This document shows positions 11,041 to 23,590 of a DNA stretch of 64,000 bases, one piece after another. The notes below the pieces were generated by a model that was not told where the DNA came from, made no database searches, and saw only the letters and a list, made by a program, of their open reading frames with translations. The DNA is from Tetraselmis striata. Lineage: Eukaryota > Chlorophyta > Chlorodendrophyceae > Chlorodendrales > Chlorodendraceae. Within the stretch, counting starts at the first letter, position 1. Each line of letters begins with the position of its first letter. The stretch is taken from positions 36,738 to 100,737 of the forward strand of contig VCJN01002140.1 in NCBI GenBank assembly GCA_006384855.1, in the 5' to 3' direction. A program made the position numbers and the translations under genes.

Positions 11041-12425
11041 TTACATCAGTGCGTTAATATATGCGCACTACGAACAAAACTAAAGGCAACTGTGAAAGGT
11101 TGCCGGCAACAGAACTTAAGGCAAAACAGACATAAGCATGAAACCAAGGGTCAAGCAAGAGGCCTGGGAGCCAAGAACCAAGTAAGAGCTAAGGGAACTA
11201 GCAAGTCGCCAAGCCGCCAAGGAACCCAAGGGTCAAGCGAAACAATGAAGCCAAGGAACGACCACAAAGACCAAAAGGGAAACATGAAACCAATGGGGAT
11301 CCCCGCCCACGGGTAGGCCATCAACCGCGGCGAGTGCGCTTGCGGCCGATGACCTGGGTCATAGCAACACATGCTGACGAGCGACGCGACGCAAGCGCAA
11401 GAGCACCAAGCATCACGTGCCGCGCGCGCCGCCGCGACCCCGCCAAGAACGTTGTCTTCATGTGCCATGTTGATGAGCAAGGAGAAACGGCGGCGCCACG
11501 CAGACAAGAGCTGGCCGATTGTCTGGCCAATGTGCGCGTGGCTAGCTTTCGCGAGCTCCGCCAACAAGGCCTTGGCGTGCGGGGCCAACGAGCCGAACTC
11601 GGAGACGGCGAAAGGAACAAAGCGAAGCATGCCGGCGCCGTTTCGGACACCCTCGTCATACTTTTGGATTTCGTGGCGCAATGCGGCCCGCAATGTAGTT
11701 GTTGGATCCGAGCGCGAGCTTGACATGCCGAGGATAAAGGCAATGGTGGTATCGACAGCAACCGTGTTTCCGCGGATACCACCATACTCAAAAAGCCCAG
11801 CATCGGCCGGCCGGCCGTCGCTGCCTTTCGGAAGAGAAACAAGCACCGACGGGTCCGTGAGGATCTGGACACCCACGCCCACCGCGGACTTCACGTCGTG
11901 GCAAACGTCGGAAAGGCCATGCGCCGCCCATCCAACTCGTGTGCGGCGTGATTGGAATCGCCCCCAGAGCAACGTGCCACGTGATCATCGTACGCGACCG
12001 CCCAAGCTGAAGGAGTGAAATCCACGCCAGCACCCGCCCTCATAACGGGCCAGCGTGCCTTGTACCGATCGAGAATCAAGAGCAAATTGCATAACTAAGG
12101 GCAGGGCTCGCCGAGGGAGAGGACAAGAGCCCGTGGAAGGCCAAATGGGCGGCAAGCGGCAAAGCGGAACATGGAATCGTAGTACTCAGGGGAACGCTCA
12201 CGGACTTCACCAAAGCGACCCTCACTTGGAGGATCAGTCACCAAGAACGCCGTCGCAGCGCGTAAGAGGCGGCCCCGGAAGCGGTTATTGTCAAGGCCGC
12301 CGCTTTTAGGCATACGCGCAGCAAGCTTTGCGAAGCGGACCGTGTGGATGCGGTGGCTCAGGGTTTCTTGCATTTTCCGCATGGAGTGCAAGGCATACAT
12401 TGATTGCTACAGCGATGCATCGCAC
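11041..12425 (-). mobile_element. LINE-type retrotransposon copy 1, 5'-truncated, C-terminal coding region
   Basis: The minus strand encodes degenerate protein shared with copies at 38.9-39.7 kb and 44.5-46.0 kb. 12400-12095 reads HTVRFAKLAARMP and FRGRLLRAATAFLVTDPPSE; 11960-11450 reads GRPADAGLF, NTVAVDTTI, KYDEGVRN and LRFVPFAVSEFGSLAPHA. A GRPAD followed by VD-T pattern, then a PFAV-FG block, is typical of the region after reverse transcriptase in non-LTR elements, probably a restriction-like endonuclease (inference). The frame breaks between the two blocks. The 3' tail contains GTAGTGCGCAT, shared by all copies. Confidence 0.7.
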
Positions 12426-13375
12426 ATTGCTGCCTTTAGGCGGGCTATAACGGCCTAATAGATGGCTGCCAACCTTTCAGTATGCGGACAAAAAGGGCAT
12501 ATGAATAATTGCGCATATGTTTTACAATACTATACAGATTGCAAGGCAATACCGCTAATACATAATATTTGCCGGCGTCACGCCGCAGATTGCTGCAGCG
12601 CAACACCGCAGATGCTGCCTTCAGGCGTGCCTTAATTGCCTAGATGGCTACAAACGATTTAGTATGCGGGGTTGCGTGGTATAGAAGGGATATGAACACG
12701 CGCCGGCTTGACAATACTATATAGATTGCAAGTAAGGCAATACCGCTAATATCTAATATTTGTTGGCGGCACGCCGCAGATTGCTGCAGCGCCCCATCGC
12801 AGATGCGGCCTTTAGGCATTCTCTAATTGCCTAGATGGCTGCAAACCATTTAGTATGCGGGGTTGCATGGCATAGAAGGGATATGAACGTGCACCGGCTT
12901 GACGATACTATACAGATTGCAAGGCAATACCGCTAACTAATACCCGATATTTGCTGGCGGCACGCCGCAGATTATTGGAACGATGCATCGCAGACGCTGC
13001 CCTTAGGCATGCTTTAGTTGCCTAGATGGCTGCAAACCATTTAGTATGCGGGTCTGCATGGCATAGAAGGGATATGAACACGCACCGGCTTGACGATACT
13101 ATACGGATTGCAAGGCACCAGTCCGGCTAATACTTGATATTTGTTGGCGGCACGCCGCAGATTGCTGCAGCGCCCCATCGCAGACGCTGCCTGAAGGCAT
13201 ACTTTGATTGCATAGATGGCTGCCAACCATTTAGTATGCGGGGTTGCATGGCATAGAAGGGATATGAACGTGCACCGGCTTGACGATGCTATACAGATTG
13301 CATAGTATCGTCAAGCTAATACCGCTAATACGTGATATTTGCTGGCGGCACGCCGCATATCATTGGAGCGCTACA
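12400..13375. repeat. Satellite array, ~190-bp unit, about five copies
   Basis: The landmark GATGGCTGC followed by TTTAGTATGCGG recurs at about 12461, 12643, 12834, 13025 and 13214 (spacings 182-191). Each unit also carries CCGGCTTGACGATACTATACAGATTG and GGCGGCACGCCGCAGATT-like blocks. A further isolated partial copy lies at 13965-14137. Confidence 0.88.
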
Positions 13376-13419
13376 CCGCAGATGCAAGGTTTCAACAAGG
13401 ACAAGGTTTCACCACGCAC

Positions 13420-13964
13420 GGGAGTCGCGTATGGAAGCGTCTCGTCGTTTCAAGAGCTAGGAGCGACAGTACACGGGTTTTTATGCGAGAGATGCGGGCG
13501 TTCACCTGCCCCCAATGCGGAGATGCGGGTAATCCCACCCCTCACGGTTAATTCTCTCCACCCTCCGCATCTCTTGCTTCTCAGTCTTGCCAGCGGTGGG
13601 CTCAGCCACCGCTGCTTTGACGTCCGCGAGGATGTACTCGTCGTCCCCAATGTGGGCCTCCGGGTTCCAGTGTCGCATCTCTTTCGCCGCCGCCATGGTT
13701 CTCGCTGTCTCGTGTTTGCGACGGCGGGCCTCGTCCTCGTGCTCGACTTCATGCAGGAAGGCAGCCATGCCGGGGGCGTGATAAGACAGAATTTGCCACT
13801 CCGGTCCCGGCATCATCGTGCCTGTGTTGGGGTGCAGGCTCTCGAAGATGAGGAAGCAAGGGGTGAGAGCCGCGAGGCCCTTGCATCTCGGGCATCATGT
13901 TGCGAACGCAGGGTTGACGCCTTTGCGGCGTGGACATCTTGTGCAAGCAAGAGGAAAGCGAGGC
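13420..13964 (-). pseudogene. Degenerate coding fragment related to 22.79-23.13 kb
   Basis: The minus strand reads PEWQILSYHAPGMAAFLHEV and AAAKEMRHWNPEAH, matching the fragment at 22.79-23.13 kb nearly word for word. A frameshift separates this from the upstream Cys motif, which is readable only in the other copy. It ends ILADVKAAVAEPTAGKTE then REGWDYPHLRIGGR. It interrupts the satellite, whose sequence resumes at about 13965. Function unknown; probably a transposon remnant. Confidence 0.55.
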
Positions 13965-14137
13965 ATACATTGATTGCTATAGCGATGCATCGCAGATTGC
14001 TGCCTTTAGGCAGGCTATAACGGCCTAATAGATGGCTGCCAACCTTATTTCAGGATGCGGACAAACTGGGAATTTAATTGCGCATATGCTTTACAATACT
14101 ATGCAGATTGCAAGGCAATACCGCTAATACCTGATAG
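13965..14137. repeat. Isolated satellite unit
   Basis: Carries the start of the ~190-bp unit (GATGGCTGCCAACC, then TTTACAATACTATGCAGATTG), ending right at the terminal inverted repeat of the large element. Confidence 0.8.
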
Positions 14138-14421
14138 AACAGTAATTCAACCTATTTTACACCTTGGAATTCATTTTGTACCGTAGGGTTTGGTTATGCC
14201 CTAGTTCCCGGGGCTACTATCAGTACTTCAGACTCACGGGTGTTGTAGCTTGGGTTTGTAGACCTAGGGTGCAGTGCGGCATTCATGAGCGTGCATGCCA
14301 GCCGCGGAGCATATGCAATGCTGGTTTTGGAGCATCTGTCCAAAATGGGACAAGATGAGGCAAATCAAGACTCATGATGATGAATAGATCCACTGGCTAC
14401 CCGCAAGACGTTGCTATTAGT

Positions 14422-17400
14422 TTACTCGTTGAGCATCCCCAACTCAAGCAAGTCCTTCTTTCGTGGCTGCGTTAAATTTGACAACTCCGCCGGGTTTGCG
14501 TTGCGCTGGGGTGGTTGACATGACGTGGACGCAGTTGTTTCGTAGCTGGCTGATTTGCCAACCAGTTTGCGCATATGTCTTCATGACTTCGACGCTTTTA
14601 CCGCACCACTTCTTTCTGACCATGGTGCCGTCCTCGTTGAACACCTCGCGACTTCCCGACGCGACGTGAATGGCCTTCGCGTACGATAGGGGGACGGCTT
14701 CAAGAAGCTTCCAAGGAAGCGCCAGGCACTTCTCCCAGCTTGTGTCAACCGGCTTCTTCCCTCCTTTTGTCTACGCGTACAACCATAGGGGCATGAGAGG
14801 TTTGCCCTTTGCATTGGCGTGGAAGGGCTCGTTTACGGCCACGGTCAACGTGTCGTCTTCGGTAGTCTCGCGCGAATTCACAAGCCCAATGACGAATCTC
14901 GACTCCCAATCACCAAGAGTTCAGGAGACTTGTCTTCCTCATGCATCTAATGATGGCCAAGACCGCGAGCTATGTTAGTCCCGAGCGAGACGCCACGCCA
15001 TTTTTGTCCCAATAGGGACAAAATAACAAGCAAGGTAGATAGACCAAAAAAGGACAAAAATGACAAACAATGGGAGTGACTCACATCGGAGACGTCAATG
15101 ACACCGAGGTTCGTGCCCTTTGCATCGCTGGGCGATGTGTTGTGATGAAGCCTCTCCTTGGCGCCGGCGTGAAGTTCCTGGAAGGCGCTGTCATCTTGAA
15201 GCACTTGAGCACGAACCTCGGCTTCAACGCGAGCGGCTTCGGCATTGTTGAGGTCTACGTTGGGAGCCATCGTGTGACGTGCCTCAGCGGGCGCGGTCTG
15301 CCCCTGCTCGCGCAAGAAGTCGTCAACTTCCTCTTTCCGTTGCGGCCAGAACCCAGAGAAAGCTGCCGAAGGAGCAGTTTGCATCTCATCCACGTCGTCG
15401 AGCAGATTCTTCCAGCTTTCGCACTCGACAAGGGAAAAGTGCCACTGGACCGCCAGGTCCGTGATGTACGACCTGACCTTCTTGAAGTCATCCAAGTACC
15501 TCTGGACCTTCAGCGCGTCGAGCTTCTTTTTGTCGCAAAGAGCGTACAAAAGGGGCCGGCCCGCACGAATCTCGGGCGTCCCAATTGGCGCGCTCTTCAA
15601 GATTTGCACGGGATCGGAAAGCGGCGTGTTGGACCACAAGGAAGTGCGCAACGAGCCGCCGGACGCGGCGGCGTCATCACGTGTGAACTCGAATTTGTGC
15701 GGCTTGCTGATGTCATGGATGCGGTCTTGGAAATGGGGCCTTATCCCACTCAGAGAACTCCAGGGAGAATGAGAGCTCAGCAATCTCCGGAGTGGGCGAG
15801 AATGCCTTCGCCACCAAGTCAAGAAAGGCCTCGATTGTGTAGGCGGAGCTGCAAGATAGCGCAAGACTGATGCGGCTGAAGATCATGTTAACCCGTTCGT
15901 GAGTGTGCCCGACAGGCAGGGAGACCAAATCAATGACGTCACAGATGCCAATAGACACAAGCCAATTACATAGGGCCGCCACGTTCCTATTCTCGTTCTC
16001 CCTGACGGTGTTGTCCATCTGGATATGATGTACGGGATCTTTCTACCACTGTGTTGGATTTCCTGCATCGCAGATCATATTTCACTAGTCCACGGCTACT
16101 GGACAACCACGGCGAATCTGTCGGGAGGCTAACGAGCTCACCTTCATGATCGTGATCCATATCAAAGTGCACGTCGTGGACGAATCGTGGGGGATGGTGT
16201 TGGTGTAGTAGTAGATGTCGTCCGGGCGGTATCCGTCGTACTTCACACAGATAAGGTGGTACTTGAGGAGCATGTTGGGCTTCACAGTCTTGGGGATGCG
16301 AACCCAGTGAGGCAGCATGGTCTTCGCGGAGTCCATGCTATCAATTTCGAAGACGACGAAGTTTCCATGGCCAAGGCGCGACTGGAAGAAGGCATTGTTC
16401 AAATCCCTTCGTTCTTGGCGCACTCTCTTGAGGTGGACCTTCTACTCGGCTTTGACCTGACGCCTCACGAGCTGTTGATGTTGATGGTGCACTTGACGTT
16501 CCTCCGGCGTCATGTCCTTTGTGCAAATCTCGCGAGCTTGGTCGCTGGGCGCTTTGCCCGCCGCGCAAATGGGACAGTGGCTAAATCGCTTTACCTTTGG
16601 CGTGGTGATATCCGGGAAATTCTCCTTCCAAGTCCGGCAGAAAGTGTCGAACGACGTGAGCTTCACTTCGCTCTCGGTAGCCAAGTCTATAGAGCGGCAG
16701 GGGCAGAATAGGTCGGTATACAAACTAGGTCTCATATGTGAGACAGAAAAGTTCGGTCTAAAGTGGGTCGAAATAATTATATCGATAGTGGGATGAATAG
16801 TTTTGTCAATGCACGAAAACGATACATCATCAGCGGGGCAAACTAGTCTCATCACGATTTCTATCATCAGCGGTCCCGTCACGAGCGGCACGAAACATGT
16901 CCGTAACAAGCAAGACGATAACTTATATCATCAACGAGAAAACATGGATGTATTAGCGGGACGACATTTTAGAAATCGGAGACAAAAAAAGGTCTCTCAT
17001 CATGGCGACGAAATCGGTATTTTATTAGCGGGATAGAATCGGTATGTCATGAGCGGGACGAAATCGGCCGGTCATCAGTGGGACGAATCGCTCTATCAGC
17101 AGTGGGACGAAAATTGGTTTGTCATCAACGGGCCGAAGTAGGTCCGTCATCAATGTGACGAAACGGTATGTCATCAGTGGGACAAAACCGTCTGTCATCA
17201 GTGGGACAAAACGTTGTGTCATCAGTGGGACGAAACGTTCTGGCATCAGCGGGACGAAATCGGTTGGTCATCAGCGAGACGAAACGGTATGTCATCAGCG
17301 GGACGAAACGGTATGTCATCAGTGGGACGAAATCGGTATGTCATCAGTGGGACTAAACGTTCTGGCGTCAACGGGACGAAATCGGTTTGTCATTTGTACG

Positions 17401-18340
17401 ACGAAACGGTTTGTCATCAGCGGGACGAAACGTTCTGTCATCAGCGGGACGAAATCGGTCTGTCATCAGCGGGACAAACGTTATGTCATCAATCGGACAG
17501 TTTGGGCCTTACCTACCACGCAGAATGGCGTTGTCGTCCTCATCCCACGACTTGTAATAGTAGTAGACGCATATCTTGGTCATCCAGGGAGGTAGGTGCT
17601 TCTTGAAGGCCTCGTTGTTGCCGTCGTGAGAAGGCATGATCTCGACGTGACCGAGGTCATCCGAAAAGAAGTGTTCGAGAAACATGCGCACATGCTCCCT
17701 TGGTCCGGTTTGTGTGCTCTCGTACTGCTTGCGATGCCTGATGTACGTGGGTTCGCTATCCACCACCAACCGCTGGATCACGAGACGTCTGCGTTTCGAG
17801 ACCTGATGCGAGACCTCCCACGCCCACACGTGTAGATGGGCCTCGATGATCAAAACAGCGCAAGTAGCCACCGTGATTAAACATGTAATTGAACTTGTCG
17901 GATGACGACTCGTAGCCATCCCAGAGAACCTGAGCGGGCCGGTCAAAGGAGCGGTTATGATTGCCAGAGTGTACGGTCAACGCACGGTCCATCACGGCAC
18001 CAACGAGGGCCTCTCCGCACTGAGTGTATAGCTTGTGCACGCACTTTCGCGAACAGCACGGCAGCTACTCGCTAGCCTCCTCGGCGAGCATGAGGCGGAT
18101 ATAGTCGCATGAGGTGCGCTTGCTGATCAGAGACGAGCCCTTGCCAGTATCGCTTTCGGCGACCTCATCGGAGCCCTAGCCCCACGTGTACTTCCTTTCT
18201 CAACCTCCTTACGATCACTAGCACGCGCGTCGCAATCACACGAGCGAGTACCCGCTGCGGCACGAACACGGCGGTTATATAACTGTAGTGTCCGACGCGC
18301 CGGATCATGGAGAAGAGGCCATGCTTTCGACCGCCGCCAT
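14422..18340 (-). pseudogene. GHTHE-motif (DUF7869-like) transposase-like gene, copy A, disrupted
   Basis: Same gene as 34702-38633 in opposite orientation. The start ATG at 18340 is followed by a TGA after MAAVESMASSP, where copy B continues, so this copy is broken near the N-terminus. Recognisable downstream: VKRFSHCPICAA (Cys pair), LPHWVRIPKTVKPNMLLKYH, IQMDN-VRENENRNVAALC, LPVGHTHERVN, and a long C-terminal region ending ELGMLNE with TAA at 14424-14422. Where copy B has a nonsense codon, copy A has CAA (EVRAQVLQDD). The intron at about 17510-16697 contains a 25-bp minisatellite. Confidence 0.75.
17025..17500. repeat. 25-bp minisatellite in the transposase-gene intron, copy A
   Basis: About 19 imperfect units of the type GTCATCAGTGGGACGAAA plus variable TCGGT/CGGT. 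Because 25 is not a multiple of 3, all frames stay open and spell repeating junk peptides. Occupies the same intron as the array at 35.54-35.97 kb in copy B. Confidence 0.92.
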
Positions 18341-18983
18341 GCTACAGCGTGGGGCGAGTGGGGGCGGTGACGAAGGACTGTGATATGTGGTGAGGAAGAG
18401 TGACGGCCGATGACCGTTCTCGGACGGGCCGTTGACCGGGGTGCATAATATCCAAGTACGGGTGAAGATAATTGCACTTGATGACTCAAACACCGGATCG
18501 GTACCGAGTCAGAATACATGATGCCGTACATATGAGGTTTTGTAAATCGTGCTACATAAAATATTTAGGAAATATCTCCGTGGTAGTGTTTCGTGTTATT
18601 TCGTATTTCTTTCGTATTCCGTTAATAGTTCTGTACTAGTATGTACACCCGTCGAATCCAATCCAAGGAATATATCATCGCATAAAGGAATATTATTGCC
18701 ACGCTACTATACTCTCGTACCGTTTTGACTCTCGAGTAGGGAATATATTATCTTCCAGTAATAGAAATATATAGTCGCAGTAGTTTGCCCTGTATATTCG
18801 TCGCGGTTCAAAATACATGAACTTGATGACGACGACGAGGTGCACATAGTGTGCGCACGCACGCCGTTGATCCAGCAGGGGTCAGAGCGGCGGCAGGCGG
18901 AGACCATGTCATTTCCCCCTCTCCCTCACCGCTACCCACCCAAAAACTCGCTCATCTGCCGCGTCAACCAACCTACCGCCAGA
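18341..18983. promoter_or_regulatory. Divergent intergenic region between the two element genes, copy A
   Basis: About 640 bp between the divergent start codons, AT-rich, matching 34062-34701 of copy B in inverse order. Presumably holds both promoters. No transcription-factor site can be named. Confidence 0.5.
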
Positions 18984-21900
18984 ATGGCGCCGAAGAAGAA
19001 TAACGAGCCTGACAAGGAAGACAAGGACGACGCCACCCAGGTGAGTTGCGCGCGGGTACAATAGCTGCCTACATGCTCGACGCGTGATGCGGCCAGATCT
19101 AGCGAGTTCGGTTAGGGTTCCCTGTAGAAGCGGTGTAATCTAGGCTGGACCGTTCGAGATGTAGGCAGACGAGTGGGAATATAAACCCAAACGAGACGAG
19201 CGGTATCAAGGTCCTTCACGGTAGCATTACGTCCCGTCGAGGCAGCTGCGACATGATTTGTAAGGATGCTAATTGATGGTAGAAGGGGGGTGGGGGGTGG
19301 AGGGCGGCCAGGTGGACGGTGTGCATGCACTCCGCCGTCAGGAGTGGTTTAATATTAGTGGGAAGCGCAGTAATTTAAGACATAACATTACAAAACTGCA
19401 ATACTTAATGTATTGGAAATGGTTATGTCATCAGTGGGCCGAAACGGTATGTCATCAATGGGACAAAACGGTATGTCATCTGTGGGACGAAACAATCTGT
19501 CATCATTGGGACGAAACGGTGTGTCATCAGCGGGACGACACGTCATGTCATCAGTGAGACGAAACTGTTTGTCATCAGTGGGACAAAACGGTATGTCATC
19601 AGTGGGACGAAACGGTCTGTAATCAGTGGGACGAAACAGTCTGTCATCAGTGGGACAAAACGGTATGTCATTAGTGGGACGAAATAGGCTTGTCACCAAG
19701 GGGACAAATCGGTATGTAATAAGTGGGATGAAACGGTTTGTCATCAGTGGGACGAAATCGGTCTATCTTCAGCGGGACGAAACGGTTTGTCATCAGTGGG
19801 ACAAAACGGTCTGTCATCAGCGGGACAAAATCGGTATGTCATCAGAGGTACATAATCGTACGGTAATTTTGAAATCAGACTGTTTGCGCAGAACCTTCGC
19901 AGATGTTTCGAAAGCTGGTATGCCCAACCGGCTGCAACTCGTCCGGGCTAGAGGGCACTTCCGCAAATTAGAGTCGTGAAGGAGTTCAAGAAGTCTGAAG
20001 TTCTTCAAGTTGAACTAGAGAAGATCGGCATCGAAGATGAGAAGAGCAGCGAGTTCGCAAATTTGATTGACCTCTACTCGCGCCCACAGCGGTAAGCTGC
20101 CTACATGATGAAACTTCATCTTGATAATGCTGCCGGGCTCTGACTTTTTTTTTGTGCAGTGTTTTTGAGCCACTTGAGCAGATTTCTGAAGCCTACCGGC
20201 ATGTTAAGCTCGGGGTTCGAGGATGGGATGAAGCCGCCGAAAAACTCCACGCGCTATGTAAACACTACCTGAATGAACTCTCTAGTCACGAGCGTCTTTA
20301 CGGCAGGGAACTTTCCCAGAAGGACGTGAGGAAGGTTTACGAAACAATTCGGAAGCCTATCAATACAATCCTCGAAAACAAGAAGTATGGCTTTGGCAAA
20401 GACAGAGCTCACTTCCGAGTTGCCCTCATGGAGGTAAGTTGCGACCTACTTCAGTGTGTTAATCACATGGAATACTCAGTCCTTTCTCCGTACTGAAGTT
20501 TTGTTTTTCGACCCAGGATGCTGGCTTTGGCCCCGGTACATACGCCATGGCTTGACGAGCCGTCTCTTGCCAAGCAGAGCGACAGCGCGGATCTTCTTGT
20601 GGGCCAGATGTACTTGGTGGTTGGACTGCTTATCCAAGGCGAGCACAATGTGACCCCGAGTCTCTACGAGTTGGTGGATGACAAAAAGCATGCCGGCGAC
20701 AAAAGGCCCCATGGCTGTTACGCACACCATCTCGGAGTGGCTCGCGATGATTGAGACCTGGAGGTTTCACGATCTCTTACGCCGAGAAAGCATCAAGGTC
20801 ACGAATGCCATTGACACGGCAAAGGGCAGGGAGGCAATCCGACTGGCGACGCCAGACGAACCGGCAACGAACTGGGGAAATATCTCTCGGACCACATCAT
20901 CGATTGGGATGTGGAAGACAAAGTGTCGGGCCAGCAAGCGGCCGCTCGCCTTGACGCCATCACCAAGTTCCGAGCGAAGGTTGATTACCTCGGCCCAACA
21001 GGCTTCCCAAGAAAGTTCCAGGATTTGTTCAAAGGAGCTCATCGCTCCGGTCCTTTGATGGTCTTGCTGACCCCACCTGCCAGATGGGGGGACATGAAAT
21101 CCGCCAATTGTCTCACACCATTACCGGTTCGAGTGCATATATCGCCGCTACCAACAATAACATCAGGAGTGAGGCGTATTGCATCAAGAATCAGATGCCG
21201 GACTTGGTCATCTCATTCTTCACAGAGTTTGCTCTTCTGGCTTGTGCGCCGGAGCTCATCGCGGTTTCCGCTCCGAATGTTTCTGATGAGCTATGGATAT
21301 CGATGAAGGTAAGATCTTGTGCAACCACAAATGCTCTTCTGAATTTTCATTGTGAGCCATTAACCCGAATCGGTTTTGTAATACACACCGGCCGAGGCAC
21401 TTCCGGTGATGCCCAAGGGCGAATTGGTCCACAAGGATGATAGGGTCTATTTGAACACGGAGCTTTGCAAAACTTGCATTGTGGAGGGGGACTTCAAGGC
21501 TCCCGCGAAAAAGCAAGTCGTCGTGGAAGCCATGTCGGCAGTTCGTGCCAAAAAGGCCACGGTCTTCACTGCCGACGCGCTTTTCGGAGCTGGTTCGCAC
21601 ACTTGGGACTCGAAGGATGCTGCGTGGGGCACGGACGACTTCAACGACGTGTTTGCTTTCGCCAGGCAAGATACCCCCCACAACCCGGGTGCGTAGATGG
21701 CTGTGCTCTCACTTACCTGATTTCCGATTTTCACCGCAGGCAGGTGAATATCCTGGCGGGGTATTCTGACGTTTACACTGCTCTTGATGGGGGCCATTTC
21801 TTCATTCACCTCTCGGACCAGCAGCTTGGATCCGCAATCACAGCCGTACAAAACAAGCTGAGGACCTCATCTATCACGTTCTGACTTGGGCCAAGGATTG

Positions 21901-22661
21901 CCGGATGAAGATGGGCATTTCTCTGCGTCACGACGCGGAGTATTACCTCTACGTCAGGAGCCCCGCCAAGCATCATAGCCGACAACATCCGTTCCGATGA
22001 TCCCCGAAGGTGAGATTTGATCCGTGGAATGTAGCCGGCTTGCATTTATCATCAGTCGCCGAGACGGTTGTGCCTTTCCAGGTTCTCTACATCTCTCATG
22101 CTGGATCACTTCAAAGACACTGCGAAATTGAAGGACGAGAATAGACATACGGTGAACAAGTACCAAAAGCCTATCGCTCTCTTTGCCAAGCACCTGAAGA
22201 TAGCGGCAACAGACGCGACAACAATCGTCGACGTCACAGCCGGAACCGGGACAACCGCGGTGCATAAGGGGTGCAACCCGGGTGAATGACATAATGGGAT
22301 CAACATAAAAATTAACGCCTTGTGCGGTTTGCCACGCCTTTTAGGTCGCTGCGGGCTTTTCCGTGTGGTGGGACCATATGCATCCGAGCTACTCGTTCCT
22401 ACACAAGAACTTGAAGACCGCCCTTATTGACAACCAGAAGACGCAAATCGCTGGGATGAAGTCCAGGATGACCTTCTGGTTCAAAGAGAAGCCATGTGAC
22501 GAGACTCAAAGACTGCGTCCAGATGACTTCGAGAAGCGGCCGGGTCTACCCCTCCAATGACCGAGGGAGAGGAGCGAACATAGCGTGCCGCGGAGGAGAA
22601 GAGGAGACTCGAGGCGGCAGAGCGTCGAGGGGATTATGTGCTCGAAGATGATGATATGTAG
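18984..22661 (+). pseudogene. Methyltransferase-like gene of the large element, copy A, internally deleted
   Basis: Exon 1 (18984-19040) encodes [19 protein letters not shown] and ends CAG|GTGAGT. The next recognisable coding is at about 19890, since the middle exons present in copy B are deleted. Further blocks: [38 protein letters not shown] (20.2-20.4 kb), [17 protein letters not shown] (20.6), [20 protein letters not shown] (21.0), [19 protein letters not shown] (21.2), then the methyltransferase-like part: [20 protein letters not shown] (21.57-21.63), [33 protein letters not shown] and [11 protein letters not shown] (22.17-22.26). The end is RRGDYVLEDDDM with TAG at 22659-22661. Frameshifts at 20.7, 20.9 and 21.85 kb and a TAG at about 22578 indicate a decayed copy. 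Confidence 0.65.
19425..19858. repeat. 25-bp minisatellite in the methyltransferase-gene intron, copy A
   Basis: About 17 units of GTCATCAGTGGGACGAAACG. Its left flank matches the flank of copy B's 33.06-33.64 kb array, and its right flank matches that of the 29.88-30.30 kb array, so it looks like a recombinant of the two. Confidence 0.9.
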
Positions 22662-22789
22662 TACAATTCCGCAAAATTAGCCGCTCATATGTTTTGTCCC
22701 GGCTTTGACGGAGTTTCAGCCCTTGACGGTACAAAGTACTTGTAGCCATCCCCCTCCCCCCCACCCCCCCCCCCCCCCCCCCCGAATGT

Positions 22790-23590
22790 ATGTGGGCCTC
22801 CGGGTTCCAGTGCCGCATCTCTTTCGCCGCCGCCATGGTTCTCGCTGTTTCGTGATGTTGGCGGGCCTTGTCCTCGTCCGGCGGGCCTCGTCCTCGTGGC
22901 CGGCTTCATGCAGGAAGGCAGACATGCCGGGGACGTGATATGACAGAATTTGCCACTCCGGTACCGGCATCATCGCGCCTGTGTTGGGGTGCAGGCTCTT
23001 GAAGATGAGGAAGCAAGGGGTGACACCCGCGAGGTCCTTGCATCTCGGGCATCCCAACGCAGAGTTGACGCCTCCCTTGGGCGGGCTGGCGTGGACATCT
23101 TGTGCAAGCAAGAGGAAAGCAAGGCCAGGGCGCGAGTATGTCGCAGCGTCCTCGTTTCCTTGGCAGACGTCCGTGCGGTAGCGCTCGCCTTCCGGCCGCG
23201 ACGCCGAGGGGGGCGAGAGCTTTGCTCTGTGTCCGGCGCCCAGTGCAGAGATTCTGGACCTTCCGGAGCTTCACGATTCGAGGTGCAGCCCATTTCAAGG
23301 CGTCGACAATTGTCACATCTCGCCCCCTCCGGACGGCAGTGAGTGGCGCGCAGCAATTGAGAAAGATGATGAGGAGCAGCCCCCCCCCGCCATGCCGTCG
23401 ACATCGGCAGGACCCGAGCCGCAGTCCGGATCTGCCATGATGAGGGGGTAATTTTGAGTCCAGAAATGTGCCCATTTTGACTCAAATATTGTCCGTTCTC
23501 CATGCGACTCCTTATCCATAGATGTATTGGGCAGGATCACAAAGGCTTTGTGCCCGGAGACCGGCAACTTGCGCATCGGGTACATATCGC
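22790..23590 (-). pseudogene. Degenerate coding region with Cys motif, unknown transposon remnant
   Basis: The minus strand carries CPRCKDLAGVTPCFLIFKSL, HPNTGAMMPVPEWQILSYHV and PGMSAFLHEAGHEDEARR, close to the fragment at 13.42-13.96 kb. Further upstream (23.3-23.58 kb) another frame reads KAFVILPNTSMDKESHGER and IFESKWAHFWTQNYPLIMAD. The CPRC spacing suggests a zinc-binding domain, but no family is recognised. It is cut at its C-terminal side by the poly-C run where copy A of the large element also ends. Confidence 0.45.

Larger units (their letters stand above)
14138..22746. mobile_element. Large two-gene transposon, copy A (inverted, truncated and internally deleted)
   Basis: Starts with the terminal repeat AACAGTAATTCAACCTATTT at 14138 and is collinear, in reverse orientation, with copy B at 26568-38759. 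It contains the transposase-like gene (minus, 18340-14422) and the methyltransferase-like gene (plus, from 18984). Compared with copy B it lacks the ~2.8 kb between two minisatellite arrays (30.3-33.06 kb of B). Homology stops at about 22746, at a poly-C run, so the right ~190 bp including the second terminal repeat is missing. The left flank is satellite DNA, with no evident target duplication. Confidence 0.85.

Noticed and set aside
17025-17500. Long open frames spelling SVISGTK/VCHQWDE repeats on several strands
   Set aside because: They come from a 25-bp minisatellite without stops in any frame; not proteins.
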